From an uncultured Psychroflexus sp. (GTDB lineage Bacteria > Bacteroidota > Bacteroidia > Flavobacteriales > Flavobacteriaceae), in NCBI GenBank assembly GCA_913062845.1, contig CAJXVZ010000005.1, positions 1 through 64,000 on the forward strand: a stretch of 64,000 bases of DNA, written 5' to 3'. Shown piece by piece: positions 17,217 to 25,460 of the stretch. The notes beneath the pieces are model-generated. The model had not been told where the DNA came from. It ran no database searches and was given only the letters and a program-made list of their open reading frames with translations. The position numbers and the translations under genes were made by a program. Every line of letters begins with the position of its first letter. The first letter of the stretch is position 1.

Positions 17217-17651
17217 TTATGGTAAATCAGGTAAAAAAATATAGGATTGTTTTTTATAATCAAGCTGACAAAAGTAATGATTTATGCCATTGGTCAACAT
17301 CAGATAATCTGCCTCCAGACTCAGATTGTATCTGGCTATCTGGTCAAAAACTTCCTGATCTAGCTTGACTTCCGGCGATTTACATTCTACAATCAATTTT
17401 ATGCTCCCATCATTTTTATACACAAGTATATCATAACGTTTTGACATGCCGTTAACGTCAACTTTTTTCTCTTCATTCATCAAATGTGGTGAGTTTTTTT
17501 TCTCATTAATCAAAAACATGACACAATTTTGCCTTACCCATTCCTCGGGCGTAAGCACAATAAATTTTTTTCTAAGCTTGGAAAAAATCCTGACTTTGTT
17601 TTGGTATTTTTGAAATCTAAAATCGTATTTAGGAAAATTGAGTTTATACAT
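17217..17651 (-). CDS. stand-alone type I restriction R N-terminal-like nuclease domain protein
   Basis: A 144-residue protein of the HSDR_N_2 type. The PD-(D/E)xK nuclease core is visible as RYDILVYKNDGSIKLIVECKSPEVKL (Asp ... Glu-x-Lys, near residues 74-99) and the chain ends with YLMLTNGINHYFCQLD. No HsdM, HsdS or helicase genes are near, so this is not a restriction system; short proteins of this family are common in Bacteroidota beside housekeeping genes. Its start is only 22 bp from the divergent holA start. Role unknown, possibly a DNA-repair nuclease. Confidence 0.8.
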   Translation of the reverse strand: MYKLNFPKYDFRFQKYQNKVRIFSKLRKKFIVLTPEEWVRQNCVMFLINEKKNSPHLMNEEKKVDVNGMSKRYDILVYKNDGSIKLIVECKSPEVKLDQEVFDQIARYNLSLEADYLMLTNGINHYFCQLDYKKQSYIFLPDLP

Positions 17652-17673
17652 ATTATAAGAAGTATATCATAAA

Positions 17674-18681
17674 ATGAAAGAAGCCTTAGCTTTACTGAAA
17701 AGAATTCAACAAAAGCAATATCAACCTGTCTATTTACTTCAGGGTGCTGAAGAAACCTATTTTGTTGACCTTATCGCAAAATACATCGAAGATAATGTAT
17801 TAGCAGAAGACCAAAAGGCTTTCAATCAAACTATACTTTATGGCAAAGATACTGATGTTGATGAATTAATCAACCTGGCAAAAAGATATCCTATGATGGC
17901 TGAACATCAGGTCATCATTTTACGCGAAGCTCAGTCTTTGAAAAACCCCGATAAATTGGAAGCATATGTTGCTCAACCCCAACCAACTACTATATTGGTT
18001 TTGTGCTTCAAACATAAAAAACCCGATGGCAGAAAAAAAGTTTTTAAAGATATTAAATCAAAATATGAATACTTTGTAACAGGAAGACTTTACGAAAATG
18101 ATGTGATGAACTGGATAGAGAGCAGTTTGGGCAAATCGAATTACAGGATTTCTCCAAAGGGAATAAAAATGCTCATTGAATTTTTGGGAAACAGCATATC
18201 CAAAATTGATAAGGAACTTGAAAAACTAAAACAAATCCTGCCTCAAGGTAGTACTATACAGCCCGAACATATCGAAGAACATATTGGTATTAGCAAAGAT
18301 TACAATGTATTTGAAATGTGCAAGGCTATTAGTTTTAAGGACGAACTGAAAGCGCAAAAAATAGTAAAGTACTTTTCACAGAATTCTAAGAATCACCCTT
18401 TAGTTTTAAGCCTCGGGCAACTTTACAATCACTTTAGTAAAATTGCCCTTTATCATACTTTAATTAAAAAAGATAAATATTCAGCAGCAAAGACATTGGG
18501 TGTTGCCCCTTTCTTTGTAAGTGACTATGCCATAGCCTCACAAAATTACAGTCTCAAAAAGACGACCAGTATTTTAGATATGATCCGTGTAGCAGATGCC
18601 AATAGTAAAGGCATAAACACCGCCAGTGTTCAGGATGGCGATATTCTTAGGAGTCTCATAGCAAAGATCATGAGGGCCTAA
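17674..18681 (+). CDS. holA: DNA polymerase III delta subunit
   Basis: A 335-residue clamp-loader subunit that opens the beta clamp. It has the HolA fold layout: an N-terminal AAA-like domain without a functional Walker A (YLLQGAEETYFVDLIAKYIE), MAEHQVIILREAQSLKN, the middle lid domain with SISKIDKELEKLKQIL, and the C-terminal helical collar domain with LSLGQLYNHFSKIALYH. Length matches the family. It is divergent from the nuclease-domain gene with just 22 bp between starts, so the two promoters must overlap or lie in coding DNA. Its last 4 nt overlap the end of the convergent Lacal_2735 gene. Confidence 0.9.
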   Translation: MKEALALLKRIQQKQYQPVYLLQGAEETYFVDLIAKYIEDNVLAEDQKAFNQTILYGKDTDVDELINLAKRYPMMAEHQVIILREAQSLKNPDKLEAYVAQPQPTTILVLCFKHKKPDGRKKVFKDIKSKYEYFVTGRLYENDVMNWIESSLGKSNYRISPKGIKMLIEFLGNSISKIDKELEKLKQILPQGSTIQPEHIEEHIGISKDYNVFEMCKAISFKDELKAQKIVKYFSQNSKNHPLVLSLGQLYNHFSKIALYHTLIKKDKYSAAKTLGVAPFFVSDYAIASQNYSLKKTTSILDMIRVADANSKGINTASVQDGDILRSLIAKIMRA

Positions 18682-18851
18682 GCTTCTTTTCTCAACTTGT
18701 CGATCTCTTTGGCGACTTCTTCCGCCTCAGCTGTTTTTTTATCTGCCAGTTGCCTGTTGGTTTTAGATAAATCAAACGCTTCTTTTTGTAGCTTAGCGTA
18801 CTTGTCTCTTAACTGATCTAACTTAGATTTCTTTTTGAATAGTCCGAACAT
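18678..18851 (-). CDS. Lacal_2735 family small protein
   Basis: A 57-residue protein starting MFGLFKKKSKLDQLRDKYAKL and ending EVAKEIDKLRKEA, a charged all-helical coiled-coil sequence without membrane segment. I recognise it as the short Lacal_2735 family (MFGLFKKKSxxxxL...KLxxEAxxLSxxNR) found across Flavobacteriia; function unknown. Its stop codon overlaps the stop region of convergent holA by 4 nt, so the two ends are interlocked and no terminator fits between them. It is short enough to be missed by length-filtered gene calling. Confidence 0.85.
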   Translation of the reverse strand: MFGLFKKKSKLDQLRDKYAKLQKEAFDLSKTNRQLADKKTAEAEEVAKEIDKLRKEA

Positions 18852-18920
18852 GATTTTTCTTTCAAATTTACTTTAGTCGTTACAATTTAATGCAGGCCTT
18901 GATATACTATTAACCTTTAT

Positions 18921-19514
18921 TTAGTCTATTTTCAAAGATTTATGCATCTCCTTTTTAGCCTCGAGGATATCCTCAAAGAACACCTGGAAATCATCATAAA
19001 AAAGTGAATAGTCCGTTTTAAGAATTGATATAGAATGGTGCAGATTTGAATTATGCCTTGTCCTGTTGTTCATTTGCTTTAGTATATCCTGAAGTTTGTC
19101 TAATTCTCTGTAACTCAATAACCAGTTATATTTCATCATTACAGGCAAAACACGCTTTACGTTATCCGGCAAAAGATGCTGGTTCTTTTTGAGTAATGCA
19201 TAAAATGAAGAAACATATACTTCTAATGGCTGCTCAGAATAATCCGTAAAATTTCTAGCAAGGAAATGATCGTAAAACATATCTACAATCACAGCAGAAT
19301 AATGTCTGAAATCCCCAAACAGTCTTTTTTTACTATGTCTGAAGATAGGATGAGCGTCTGTGTAGGTATCAATTTTTCTGTGCAGTAATATGCCCTTCTG
19401 AATGTCTTCAGGATAATTCAGATATTTTTTACCAGGTACAAAATCGGCTATAAAATTACCGATCTTTATGCCATCCTGATTACCGGAAAGGAAAATATGG
19501 GCTAAATAATTCAT
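18921..19514 (-). CDS. acyl carrier protein phosphodiesterase-like (AcpH family)
   Basis: A 197-residue protein of the ACP phosphodiesterase family, which in E. coli removes the 4'-phosphopantetheine arm from acyl carrier protein. It begins MNYLAHIFLSG, with GNFIADFVPG near residue 22, GILLHRKIDTYTDAHP (metal-binding His/Asp of the HD-like fold) and YSAVIVDMFYDHFLARNF further on. All key stretches are present and the length fits. It is a single gene, divergent from glmM across a 141-bp gap. Enzyme specificity is inferred from family only. Confidence 0.86.
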   Translation of the reverse strand: MNYLAHIFLSGNQDGIKIGNFIADFVPGKKYLNYPEDIQKGILLHRKIDTYTDAHPIFRHSKKRLFGDFRHYSAVIVDMFYDHFLARNFTDYSEQPLEVYVSSFYALLKKNQHLLPDNVKRVLPVMMKYNWLLSYRELDKLQDILKQMNNRTRHNSNLHHSISILKTDYSLFYDDFQVFFEDILEAKKEMHKSLKID

Positions 19515-19628
19515 ATTTTAAAATTAATTGAAAAATAGACAAACACCTTATGAATGACCTTTTTTATTGATTTTTTTTAAAAACCTAAACACTTCAGCTT
19601 TTTAGACCATACAATTTTAAAAATCATG

Positions 19629-19636
19629 TATTTTTG
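19629..19636 (+). promoter_or_regulatory. -7 element upstream of glmM
   Basis: TATTTTTG matches TAnnTTTG exactly and lies 19 nt before the ATG at 19656. A clear TTG at the usual distance is missing, so only the -7 half is supported. Confidence 0.45.
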
Positions 19637-19655
19637 AAAAATAAAATTAAACAAT

Positions 19656-21038
19656 ATGACGCTCATTAAATCTATATCAGGCATAAGAGGAACCATTGGA
19701 GGCCAGGTTGGCAAAAACCTGACACCCGTTGATGCAGTAAAATTTGCATCCGCATACGGAACATGGCTAAAATCTTATCGTCCAAAAGAAAATTACAAAA
19801 TAGTAATCGGAAGAGATGCCAGACCATCCGGTAAAATGATACAGGAATTGGTCATCAATAGTCTTTTAGGTTTAGGTATAGATGTGATATGCCTGGAACT
19901 TTCTACAACACCAACAGTTGAAATGGCTGTAGCTATGGAACACGCCGATGGTGGTATAATCATTACAGCAAGCCACAATCCTGTGCAATGGAACGCTTTA
20001 AAACTTCTGAATGAAAAAGGTGAATTTCTCAATGCTAAAGAAGGCGCAAAAATTCTTGACATTGCAGAGGCAGATGACTTTGAATTTGCTGAAGTACAGA
20101 ATATTGGCAAAAGAAGTAATCACAATTCTTACATAGACCTTCATATTGATGAAATTTTAGCTTTGGATGATGTTCTGGTAGAGGACATTAAAAAGGAAAA
20201 GTTCAAAGTTGTTCTCGATGCTGTGAATTCTACAGGTGGGATATCTATTGTACCACTTTTGGAAAAATTGGATGTTGAGGTCGTTAAACTGTACTGTGAG
20301 CCCAATGGGGATTTTCCTCACAATCCTGAACCTTTAAAAAAGCATTTAACAGATTTATCTGATGCTGTTATTAAGAACAAGGCAGATTTTGGTATCGCTG
20401 TAGATCCCGATGTAGATCGTCTGGCCTTTATGGATGAAAACGGTGAAATGTTCGGTGAAGAGTATACTTTAGTAAGCGTTGCTGACTATTTGTTGTCCAG
20501 AAGAAAAGGCAATACTGTGAGTAATTTGTCATCATCACGTGCTTTGAGAGATGTGACGGAAAAACATGGTGGAAATTACAAGGCCAGTGCTGTTGGAGAG
20601 GTCAATGTAGTAAAAGCCATGAAAGACAATAATGCTATAATCGGCGGCGAAGGCAATGGCGGAATTATTTATCCGGATTTGCATTATGGCAGAGACAGTC
20701 TGGTTGGCTTAGCGTTGTTCTTATCGCTCTTGACACAAAAACAGATGTCAGTTTCCGCTCTTAGAAAGACTTACCCGGACTATTATATGGCTAAAGAGAA
20801 GATTCAGCTTACACCCGAGATAAATGTTGACAGTCTCTTGGAAAAAGTTGAAGAATATTACAAAAATGAAAATGTCACTACAATTGATGGTGTCAAAATA
20901 GATTTTGAAGAATCATGGGTTCATCTGCGAAAATCCAATACAGAACCTATTATCCGGGTATATACAGAAGCCAAATCTCAGGAAAAAGCCGATAACTTGG
21001 CAAGAGAGATGATGCAAAAAATTGAAGGCCTGGTATAG
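19656..21038 (+). CDS. glmM: phosphoglucosamine mutase
   Basis: A 460-residue alpha-D-phosphohexomutase that converts glucosamine-6-phosphate to glucosamine-1-phosphate for peptidoglycan and lipopolysaccharide precursors. The phosphoserine loop is IIITASHNPVQWNALKLL (Ser near residue 104), the metal loop DPDVDRLAFMDE (near 248), the sugar-binding loop GEGNGGIIYPDLHYGRDS (near 330) and the C-terminal phosphate-binding SNTEPIIRVYTEA. The QWNALK wording after SHNP is usual in Bacteroidota mutases, where GlmM and PMM/PGM activities are hard to separate, so sugar specificity carries some doubt. It has its own promoter element upstream. Confidence 0.9.
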   Translation: MTLIKSISGIRGTIGGQVGKNLTPVDAVKFASAYGTWLKSYRPKENYKIVIGRDARPSGKMIQELVINSLLGLGIDVICLELSTTPTVEMAVAMEHADGGIIITASHNPVQWNALKLLNEKGEFLNAKEGAKILDIAEADDFEFAEVQNIGKRSNHNSYIDLHIDEILALDDVLVEDIKKEKFKVVLDAVNSTGGISIVPLLEKLDVEVVKLYCEPNGDFPHNPEPLKKHLTDLSDAVIKNKADFGIAVDPDVDRLAFMDENGEMFGEEYTLVSVADYLLSRRKGNTVSNLSSSRALRDVTEKHGGNYKASAVGEVNVVKAMKDNNAIIGGEGNGGIIYPDLHYGRDSLVGLALFLSLLTQKQMSVSALRKTYPDYYMAKEKIQLTPEINVDSLLEKVEEYYKNENVTTIDGVKIDFEESWVHLRKSNTEPIIRVYTEAKSQEKADNLAREMMQKIEGLV

Positions 21039-21131
21039 AGTGTAAAGTTTCGTCAGACAAACACGGGATTTTTAAAATTAAAATCTGATGAACAAGACTT
21101 CACTTATAACAAACTGAATGTTTATTTTTTT

Positions 21132-22034
21132 ATGATCAAACAAATTCTATTGGTAATTATAATGACGTGTTACGTCTATTTCGGATATTCACAATCCAAA
21201 ATAGGGATGATAGTTGATGAAGATGGATTTACAAATATAAGAGCTAACAGTGACTTAAATAGTGAGGTTATTGGAAAAGTAAAAGACAAAGAATATATAA
21301 GTTATTTTAAAAATGATGACTCAAACTGGTGGATAGTTGAAACGAAAAATAACCTTTTGGGATATATACATAAAAGCAGAATTTCATTTGTAAAAAATGG
21401 TTATCTGCTGCACGGTGACTTATCAGATTTACACGTGACAATTAGTGTAAAAAATGAAAAATTTAAAGCACTTCTTATAAAAATTTATCAATTAAAATCT
21501 GATGAAAATCCTTATATATTCAGTTGTAGAGCATACATTAGAATACTAAAAGCAGGTAAAGTAATTGACGAAATTTCCTATAATAATATAGATCCTGTTG
21601 GAGGTAATTATGGTATATCCTATGAGAAAAATCAAACAACGGAGAATCACTTTATTGCTTCCAAATTTGGAGACTATCAGGGAGAAGTAATCATTGTAAA
21701 TAAAAATGGAATGATCCAAAATTTTAAAGGAGGTCATTATTTTCTAGCCAAAAATGAGAAATAACTGGTATCAGATTGGAATTCTGACATAAGTGGTCTT
21801 ACAATTTATGATCTTGAAGAACAAAAAGTGTGCTTGAATAAAGAAACAGATTTTCATCATGGTAGCTGGTATAATTCAGAAGGGATTTATTACAGCCCTT
21901 TGTGGGAAAGCGGCAAAGAATCAGAACATGCCTATCAAATAGATTTTGATAATTTTCAACTGACAAAAATCAACTTAAGCACAAAAGAAGGCAATAAAAT
22001 TGAAGTTATGGGCAAAGATTGCTATTGTAATTAA
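21132..22034 (+). pseudogene. exported SH3-domain protein interrupted by a stop codon
   Basis: The first 210 codons encode a signal peptide (MIKQILLVIIMTCYVYFGYSQ) and a bacterial SH3 domain (VDEDGFTNIRANSDLNSEVIGKV ... WWIVETKNNLLGYIHKSRI, residues about 25-75), then stop at TAA 21762-21764. The same frame continues open for 89 more codons, LVSDWNSDISGLTIYDLEEQKVCLNKETDFHHGSWYNSEG and on to 22034. The joint KNEK-stop-LVSDWN suggests a Tyr codon mutated to TAA. The full protein would be about 300 residues. The shortened product could still be secreted with an intact SH3 domain, so it may keep some function. Confidence 0.7.
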
Positions 22035-22236
22035 AGTAGCCCAAAGATTCTAATTTATTAATGTCAAGACTCATCACTACATTATTTAATCTTAATGTCA
22101 ATTTTTTGCGAAATTATTTGAAAAAAACGACCTGTTTCTTAAACCGGAGTTCTTTATCTCAAACATTTATAAAACTTTAATTATAAAAATTGAAAGAGAA
22201 TAACGATATTTGCGAAAATTAAAATTTATAAGCCTT

Positions 22237-23676
22237 ATGACTAAAATAACAGTAGCCAAGGGAGACGGCATTGGCCCTGAAATTATGGATGCCACTTTAC
22301 GTATTATTCAAGCTGCAGGTGCTCAACTCGACATCGATGAGATAGATGTAGGTGAAAAAGTTTACCTTGCTGGAAATACTGCCGGTATATCTGATGAAGC
22401 CTGGGAAACAATAAGACGTAATAAAATATTTTTAAAAGCGCCAATTACAACTCCTCAAGGTGGCGGTTATAAAAGTTTAAATGTAACTACACGTAAGACT
22501 TTAGGTCTTTTTGCGAATGTAAGACCATGTAAAAGTTTACATCCTTATATCTCTACAAAGCATCCTAAGATGGATGTTGTGATCGTTAGAGAAAATGAAG
22601 AAGATCTTTATGCCGGTATAGAACACCAGCAAACGGATGAAGTAGTACAATGTTTGAAATTGATCAGTCGTCCGGGATGTGAGAAGATCATCACTTATGC
22701 TTTTGAATATGCAAAGAAATTCGGTCGTAAAAAGGTAACATGTTTCACAAAAGATAATATCATGAAGCAAACTGATGGTTTGTTTCACAAGGTTTTTGAT
22801 GAAATCGCTGCCAAATATCCTGAAATTGAGAACGAACACTGGATCATAGATATAGGTGCTGCAAAGCTGGCTGATTCTCCTGAGACCTTTGACGTTATCG
22901 TTATGCCAAACCTCTATGGTGATGTTTTATCTGATATTGCTGCGCAAATCACTGGTTCCGTTGGTCTTGCAGGTTCTTCAAACATTGGTCATGACCATGC
23001 CATGTTCGAAGCCATTCATGGTTCTGCACCGAGAAGAGCAGGTCAAAACCTCGCTAACCCGACTGGTTTATTACAGGGTGCAATTTTGATGTTACAGCAT
23101 ATCGGACAATCTGACATTGCTGCTAAAGTTCAGAATGCCTGGTTAAAAACCATGGAAGATGGCATCCATACATACGATGTTTATGATGAAGAAACCAGCA
23201 CTCAAAAAGTAGGAACAAAAGAATTTGCTGATGCTGTTATTGAAAGATTAGGTCAGGAACCTACAAAACTTGAAAAGGTATCATATGCGAATACAGGTGC
23301 CATTGAAATACCTAAACACACAAGAAGACCAAGAGCCGAAAAAGTGCTTCGGGGTGTAGACGTTTTTGTGGATTGGGAAGGTACTGATCCTGACACTATT
23401 GGTGAAAAAATGAGCAAAGGCATGAATACAGATGTTCTTGAGTTGACCATGATCACCAACAGAGGTGTAAAAGTTTGGCCAAATGGTTTTGAAGAAACCT
23501 TTTGTACCGACCACTGGAGATGTCGTTTCCAGGCCGTTGAGGGAAAAACAGCAACAAAAGCTGACATCATTGAAGTCCTCAACAAGGCTGTTGAAGTTGG
23601 CATAGACACTATAAAAACTGAAAACCTTTATACCTTTGACGGTAACAGAGGTTATTCTTTAGGTCAGGGTCAATAA
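22237..23676 (+). CDS. icd: isocitrate dehydrogenase with C-terminal extension
   Basis: A 480-residue enzyme of the citric acid cycle, oxidatively decarboxylating isocitrate to 2-oxoglutarate. Start at ATG 22237 (MTKITVAKGDGIGPEIM) rather than the TTG nine codons upstream, because the N-terminus then matches the family. Substrate residues lie in SLNVTTRKTLGLFANVRP and VRENEEDLYAGIEHQ; the conserved metal region is MPNLYGDVLSDIAAQ followed by GSVGLAGSSNIG. A cofactor region HGSAPRRAGQNLANPTG follows. About 140 further residues (from about 340) form the extra C-terminal domain seen in the Thermus-type enzymes. Cofactor choice (NAD or NADP) is not certain from the sequence. A rho-independent terminator follows. 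Confidence 0.93.
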   Translation: MTKITVAKGDGIGPEIMDATLRIIQAAGAQLDIDEIDVGEKVYLAGNTAGISDEAWETIRRNKIFLKAPITTPQGGGYKSLNVTTRKTLGLFANVRPCKSLHPYISTKHPKMDVVIVRENEEDLYAGIEHQQTDEVVQCLKLISRPGCEKIITYAFEYAKKFGRKKVTCFTKDNIMKQTDGLFHKVFDEIAAKYPEIENEHWIIDIGAAKLADSPETFDVIVMPNLYGDVLSDIAAQITGSVGLAGSSNIGHDHAMFEAIHGSAPRRAGQNLANPTGLLQGAILMLQHIGQSDIAAKVQNAWLKTMEDGIHTYDVYDEETSTQKVGTKEFADAVIERLGQEPTKLEKVSYANTGAIEIPKHTRRPRAEKVLRGVDVFVDWEGTDPDTIGEKMSKGMNTDVLELTMITNRGVKVWPNGFEETFCTDHWRCRFQAVEGKTATKADIIEVLNKAVEVGIDTIKTENLYTFDGNRGYSLGQGQ

Positions 23677-23695
23677 TTAAGATCCTTAATCGCTT

Positions 23696-23731
23696 TAAAA
23701 ATCCTATCACTTGCGTGATGGGATTTTTTTT
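23696..23731 (+). terminator. terminator of icd
   Basis: AATCC-T-ATCAC, loop TTGC, GTGAT-G-GGATT: an 11-bp stem with one T-G pair, followed by a run of eight T, 21 nt after the icd stop. Confidence 0.88.
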
Positions 23732-23823
23732 GGTCTGTTTTTGCCGTTAAGCTTAAAATTCAAAAAGAGATATAAAGCTTATTTTTATGATCTTTTTATA
23801 CCTTTATAAATCAATTTGTAAGT

Positions 23824-24294
23824 ATGAAAACAATACCAACTCTAGTTTTAGTTTTCCTGTTATTTTTAGGCTGTAAGAATGATAGAAAAGCGAGCGAAAA
23901 AATCAGCGAATCAGAAATCAAAATTGCGAAAGATCTCATACAGGGGTCATTTGATGATCTCTGGGCAGGTGTAGATTCTACAAAAATAAGAAAATACCAT
24001 ACCGAAGATTTTATAATTCTTGAACAAGGCCAAATTTGGGATAACGAGCGTATTAAGTTATACATGGAAAGTCAGTTAGCAAGACCTGACAGACCTAAAA
24101 GAACCAACCGAATGAAATATATCTCAATTGAGAAGTATGGTCCTTCAATTCAAATAGCCTACTGGAATTATGCTGAATTTAAAAAAGGTGATAGTCTGGT
24201 CGGTAAAGCAAGCTGGCTGGAAAGCGCACTGGCTGTGAATACCCAAGATGGATGGAAACTCAAAATGATGCATTCTACAAGGGCACGTCAATAA
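23824..24294 (+). CDS. lipoprotein with NTF2/DUF4440-like domain
   Basis: A 156-residue lipoprotein: signal sequence with lipobox LFLGC (Cys17), then a domain that resembles SnoaL/DUF4440-type NTF2-like folds (IQGSFDDLWAGVDSTKIRKYHTEDFIILEQGQIWDNERI, then IAYWNYAEF and WLESALAVNTQDGWKLKMMHSTR, the usual closing strand pair). Such proteins are small exported ligand-binding or enzyme-like modules; no active site can be assigned. It is followed after 9 nt by a DinB family gene and probably shares its message. Confidence 0.75.
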   Translation: MKTIPTLVLVFLLFLGCKNDRKASEKISESEIKIAKDLIQGSFDDLWAGVDSTKIRKYHTEDFIILEQGQIWDNERIKLYMESQLARPDRPKRTNRMKYISIEKYGPSIQIAYWNYAEFKKGDSLVGKASWLESALAVNTQDGWKLKMMHSTRARQ

Positions 24295-24303
24295 TATAGA
24301 ACA

Positions 24304-24777
24304 ATGATGAGAGAAGGTAAATATCTTGCAGATCGCTTAAGAGAAGTTATACTGAATGGCAGGTGGATAGCCAATACCAACTTCAGAGACCAATTGAACG
24401 ATCTTGATTGGAGTCTGGCTATAAAAAAAACTGAGTCTCAAAATTCTATTGCAGACCTGTCGCAACATATACATTACTATATTTCAGGAATACTAAATGC
24501 CTTTGTTGAAGGTAAACTTAATATTCGTGATAAATACAGCTTTAGCTTTCCTCCTATCAAATCTCAAGTAGAATGGAACAATTTTAAAAATAAGTTTTGG
24601 CGTGATACTGAGGATCTATGCAAGATCATTGAAGACTTATCTTTTCAAGATTTAGAGAATGACTTTGTAGATAAGAAATACGGCAGCATCAAAAGAAATA
24701 TTGAAGGTATGACAGAGCACGCATATTATCATTTAGGCCAAATTGTTTTAATAAAAAAACACTGGGTTAGAAACTGA
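24304..24777 (+). CDS. DinB-like four-helix metal-binding protein
   Basis: A 157-residue all-helical protein of the DinB/YfiT type (DUF1572-like). Metal-binding histidines of the fold are suggested by LSQHIHYYISG near residue 57 and TEHAYYHLGQIVLIKKH near residue 139, the classic H...HxxxH pattern. Family members are thiol- or damage-associated transferases or are uncharacterised. Start codon is ambiguous between two consecutive ATGs. Second gene of a two-gene unit with the lipoprotein 23824-24294; the 59 bp to the convergent neighbour hold no obvious terminator. Confidence 0.78.
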   Translation: MMREGKYLADRLREVILNGRWIANTNFRDQLNDLDWSLAIKKTESQNSIADLSQHIHYYISGILNAFVEGKLNIRDKYSFSFPPIKSQVEWNNFKNKFWRDTEDLCKIIEDLSFQDLENDFVDKKYGSIKRNIEGMTEHAYYHLGQIVLIKKHWVRN

Positions 24778-24836
24778 ACAGATTCTATAAGTAAATATAT
24801 ATCAGATTGAAGAAACTCCTGGAACTATATGGAATA

Positions 24837-25454
24837 CTATATTTCAATGGCGCCTTTTCCTTCTCGAATAAGGCTTGGTTCTGGTGTAGTTAAATCAATT
24901 ACTGTGGAAGCAACATTGTCACCATAACCACCATCAATAACTATATCAACAAGTTTATCCCATTTTTCATGTATCAGGCTAGGATCAGTAGTGTATTCCA
25001 AAATATCATCGTCGTCCTTAATGGATGTTGATACTATCGGATTACCGAGAGCCTTTACAATACTGATGCATATATTATGGTCAGGCACCCTGATTCCAAC
25101 GGTCTTTTTCTTTTTAAAGACTTTCGGCAGGTTATTATTCCCCGGAAGAATAAAGGTATATGGGCCTGGCAAATTACGTTTAAGTATTTTAAATGTATTG
25201 GAATCTATCTGGGCAACATAATCAGAAAGGTTGCTCAGACTATCACAAATAAAAGAAAGATTTGCTTTTTCCAGCTTAATCTGTTTGATCAGGGCAATTT
25301 TTTCCAATGCCTTTTTACTGTTAATGTCACAACCTAATCCATACACAGTATCTGTTGGATAAATGATTAGACCATCATTTTTTAGAACATCTACAACTTC
25401 TTTAATTAATTTTTCAGAAGGGTTTTCCTCGTAAAGTTTGATAATTTTTGCCAT
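24837..25454 (-). CDS. YciO/YrdC/Sua5 family protein (threonylcarbamoyl-AMP synthase-like)
   Basis: A 205-residue YrdC-fold protein. LIIYPTDTVYGLGCDINSKKAL near residues 29-48 is the nucleotide/threonine pocket, KQIKLEKANLSFICDSLSNLS the KRxxxxPL-type region, NLPGPYTFILPG and GIRVPDH follow, then ASTVIDLTTPEPSLIREGKGAI at the end. Sua5/YrdC enzymes make threonylcarbamoyl-AMP for the t6A modification of tRNA; the shorter YciO branch, which this resembles by the KQIKLEKA wording, is less well defined. It starts 6 nt after the 7TM-HD gene and shares its transcript. Confidence 0.82.
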   Translation of the reverse strand: MAKIIKLYEENPSEKLIKEVVDVLKNDGLIIYPTDTVYGLGCDINSKKALEKIALIKQIKLEKANLSFICDSLSNLSDYVAQIDSNTFKILKRNLPGPYTFILPGNNNLPKVFKKKKTVGIRVPDHNICISIVKALGNPIVSTSIKDDDDILEYTTDPSLIHEKWDKLVDIVIDGGYGDNVASTVIDLTTPEPSLIREGKGAIEI

Positions 25455-25460
25455 AAAACG

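Noticed and set aside
17217-17651. A type I restriction-modification system
   Set aside because: Only an R-subunit N-terminal-like domain is present; no methylase, specificity or helicase gene surrounds it.
11715-21437. CACGTG hexamers at 11715, 14423, 20536 and 21432 as parS-type sites
   Set aside because: All are inside coding genes, far from parAB, and none extends into a 14-16-bp palindrome.
22205-22212. GATATTTG upstream of icd as a -7 promoter element
   Set aside because: The first base deviates from TAnnTTTG and the nearest TTG (22190-22192) is only 12 bp away, outside the normal spacing.
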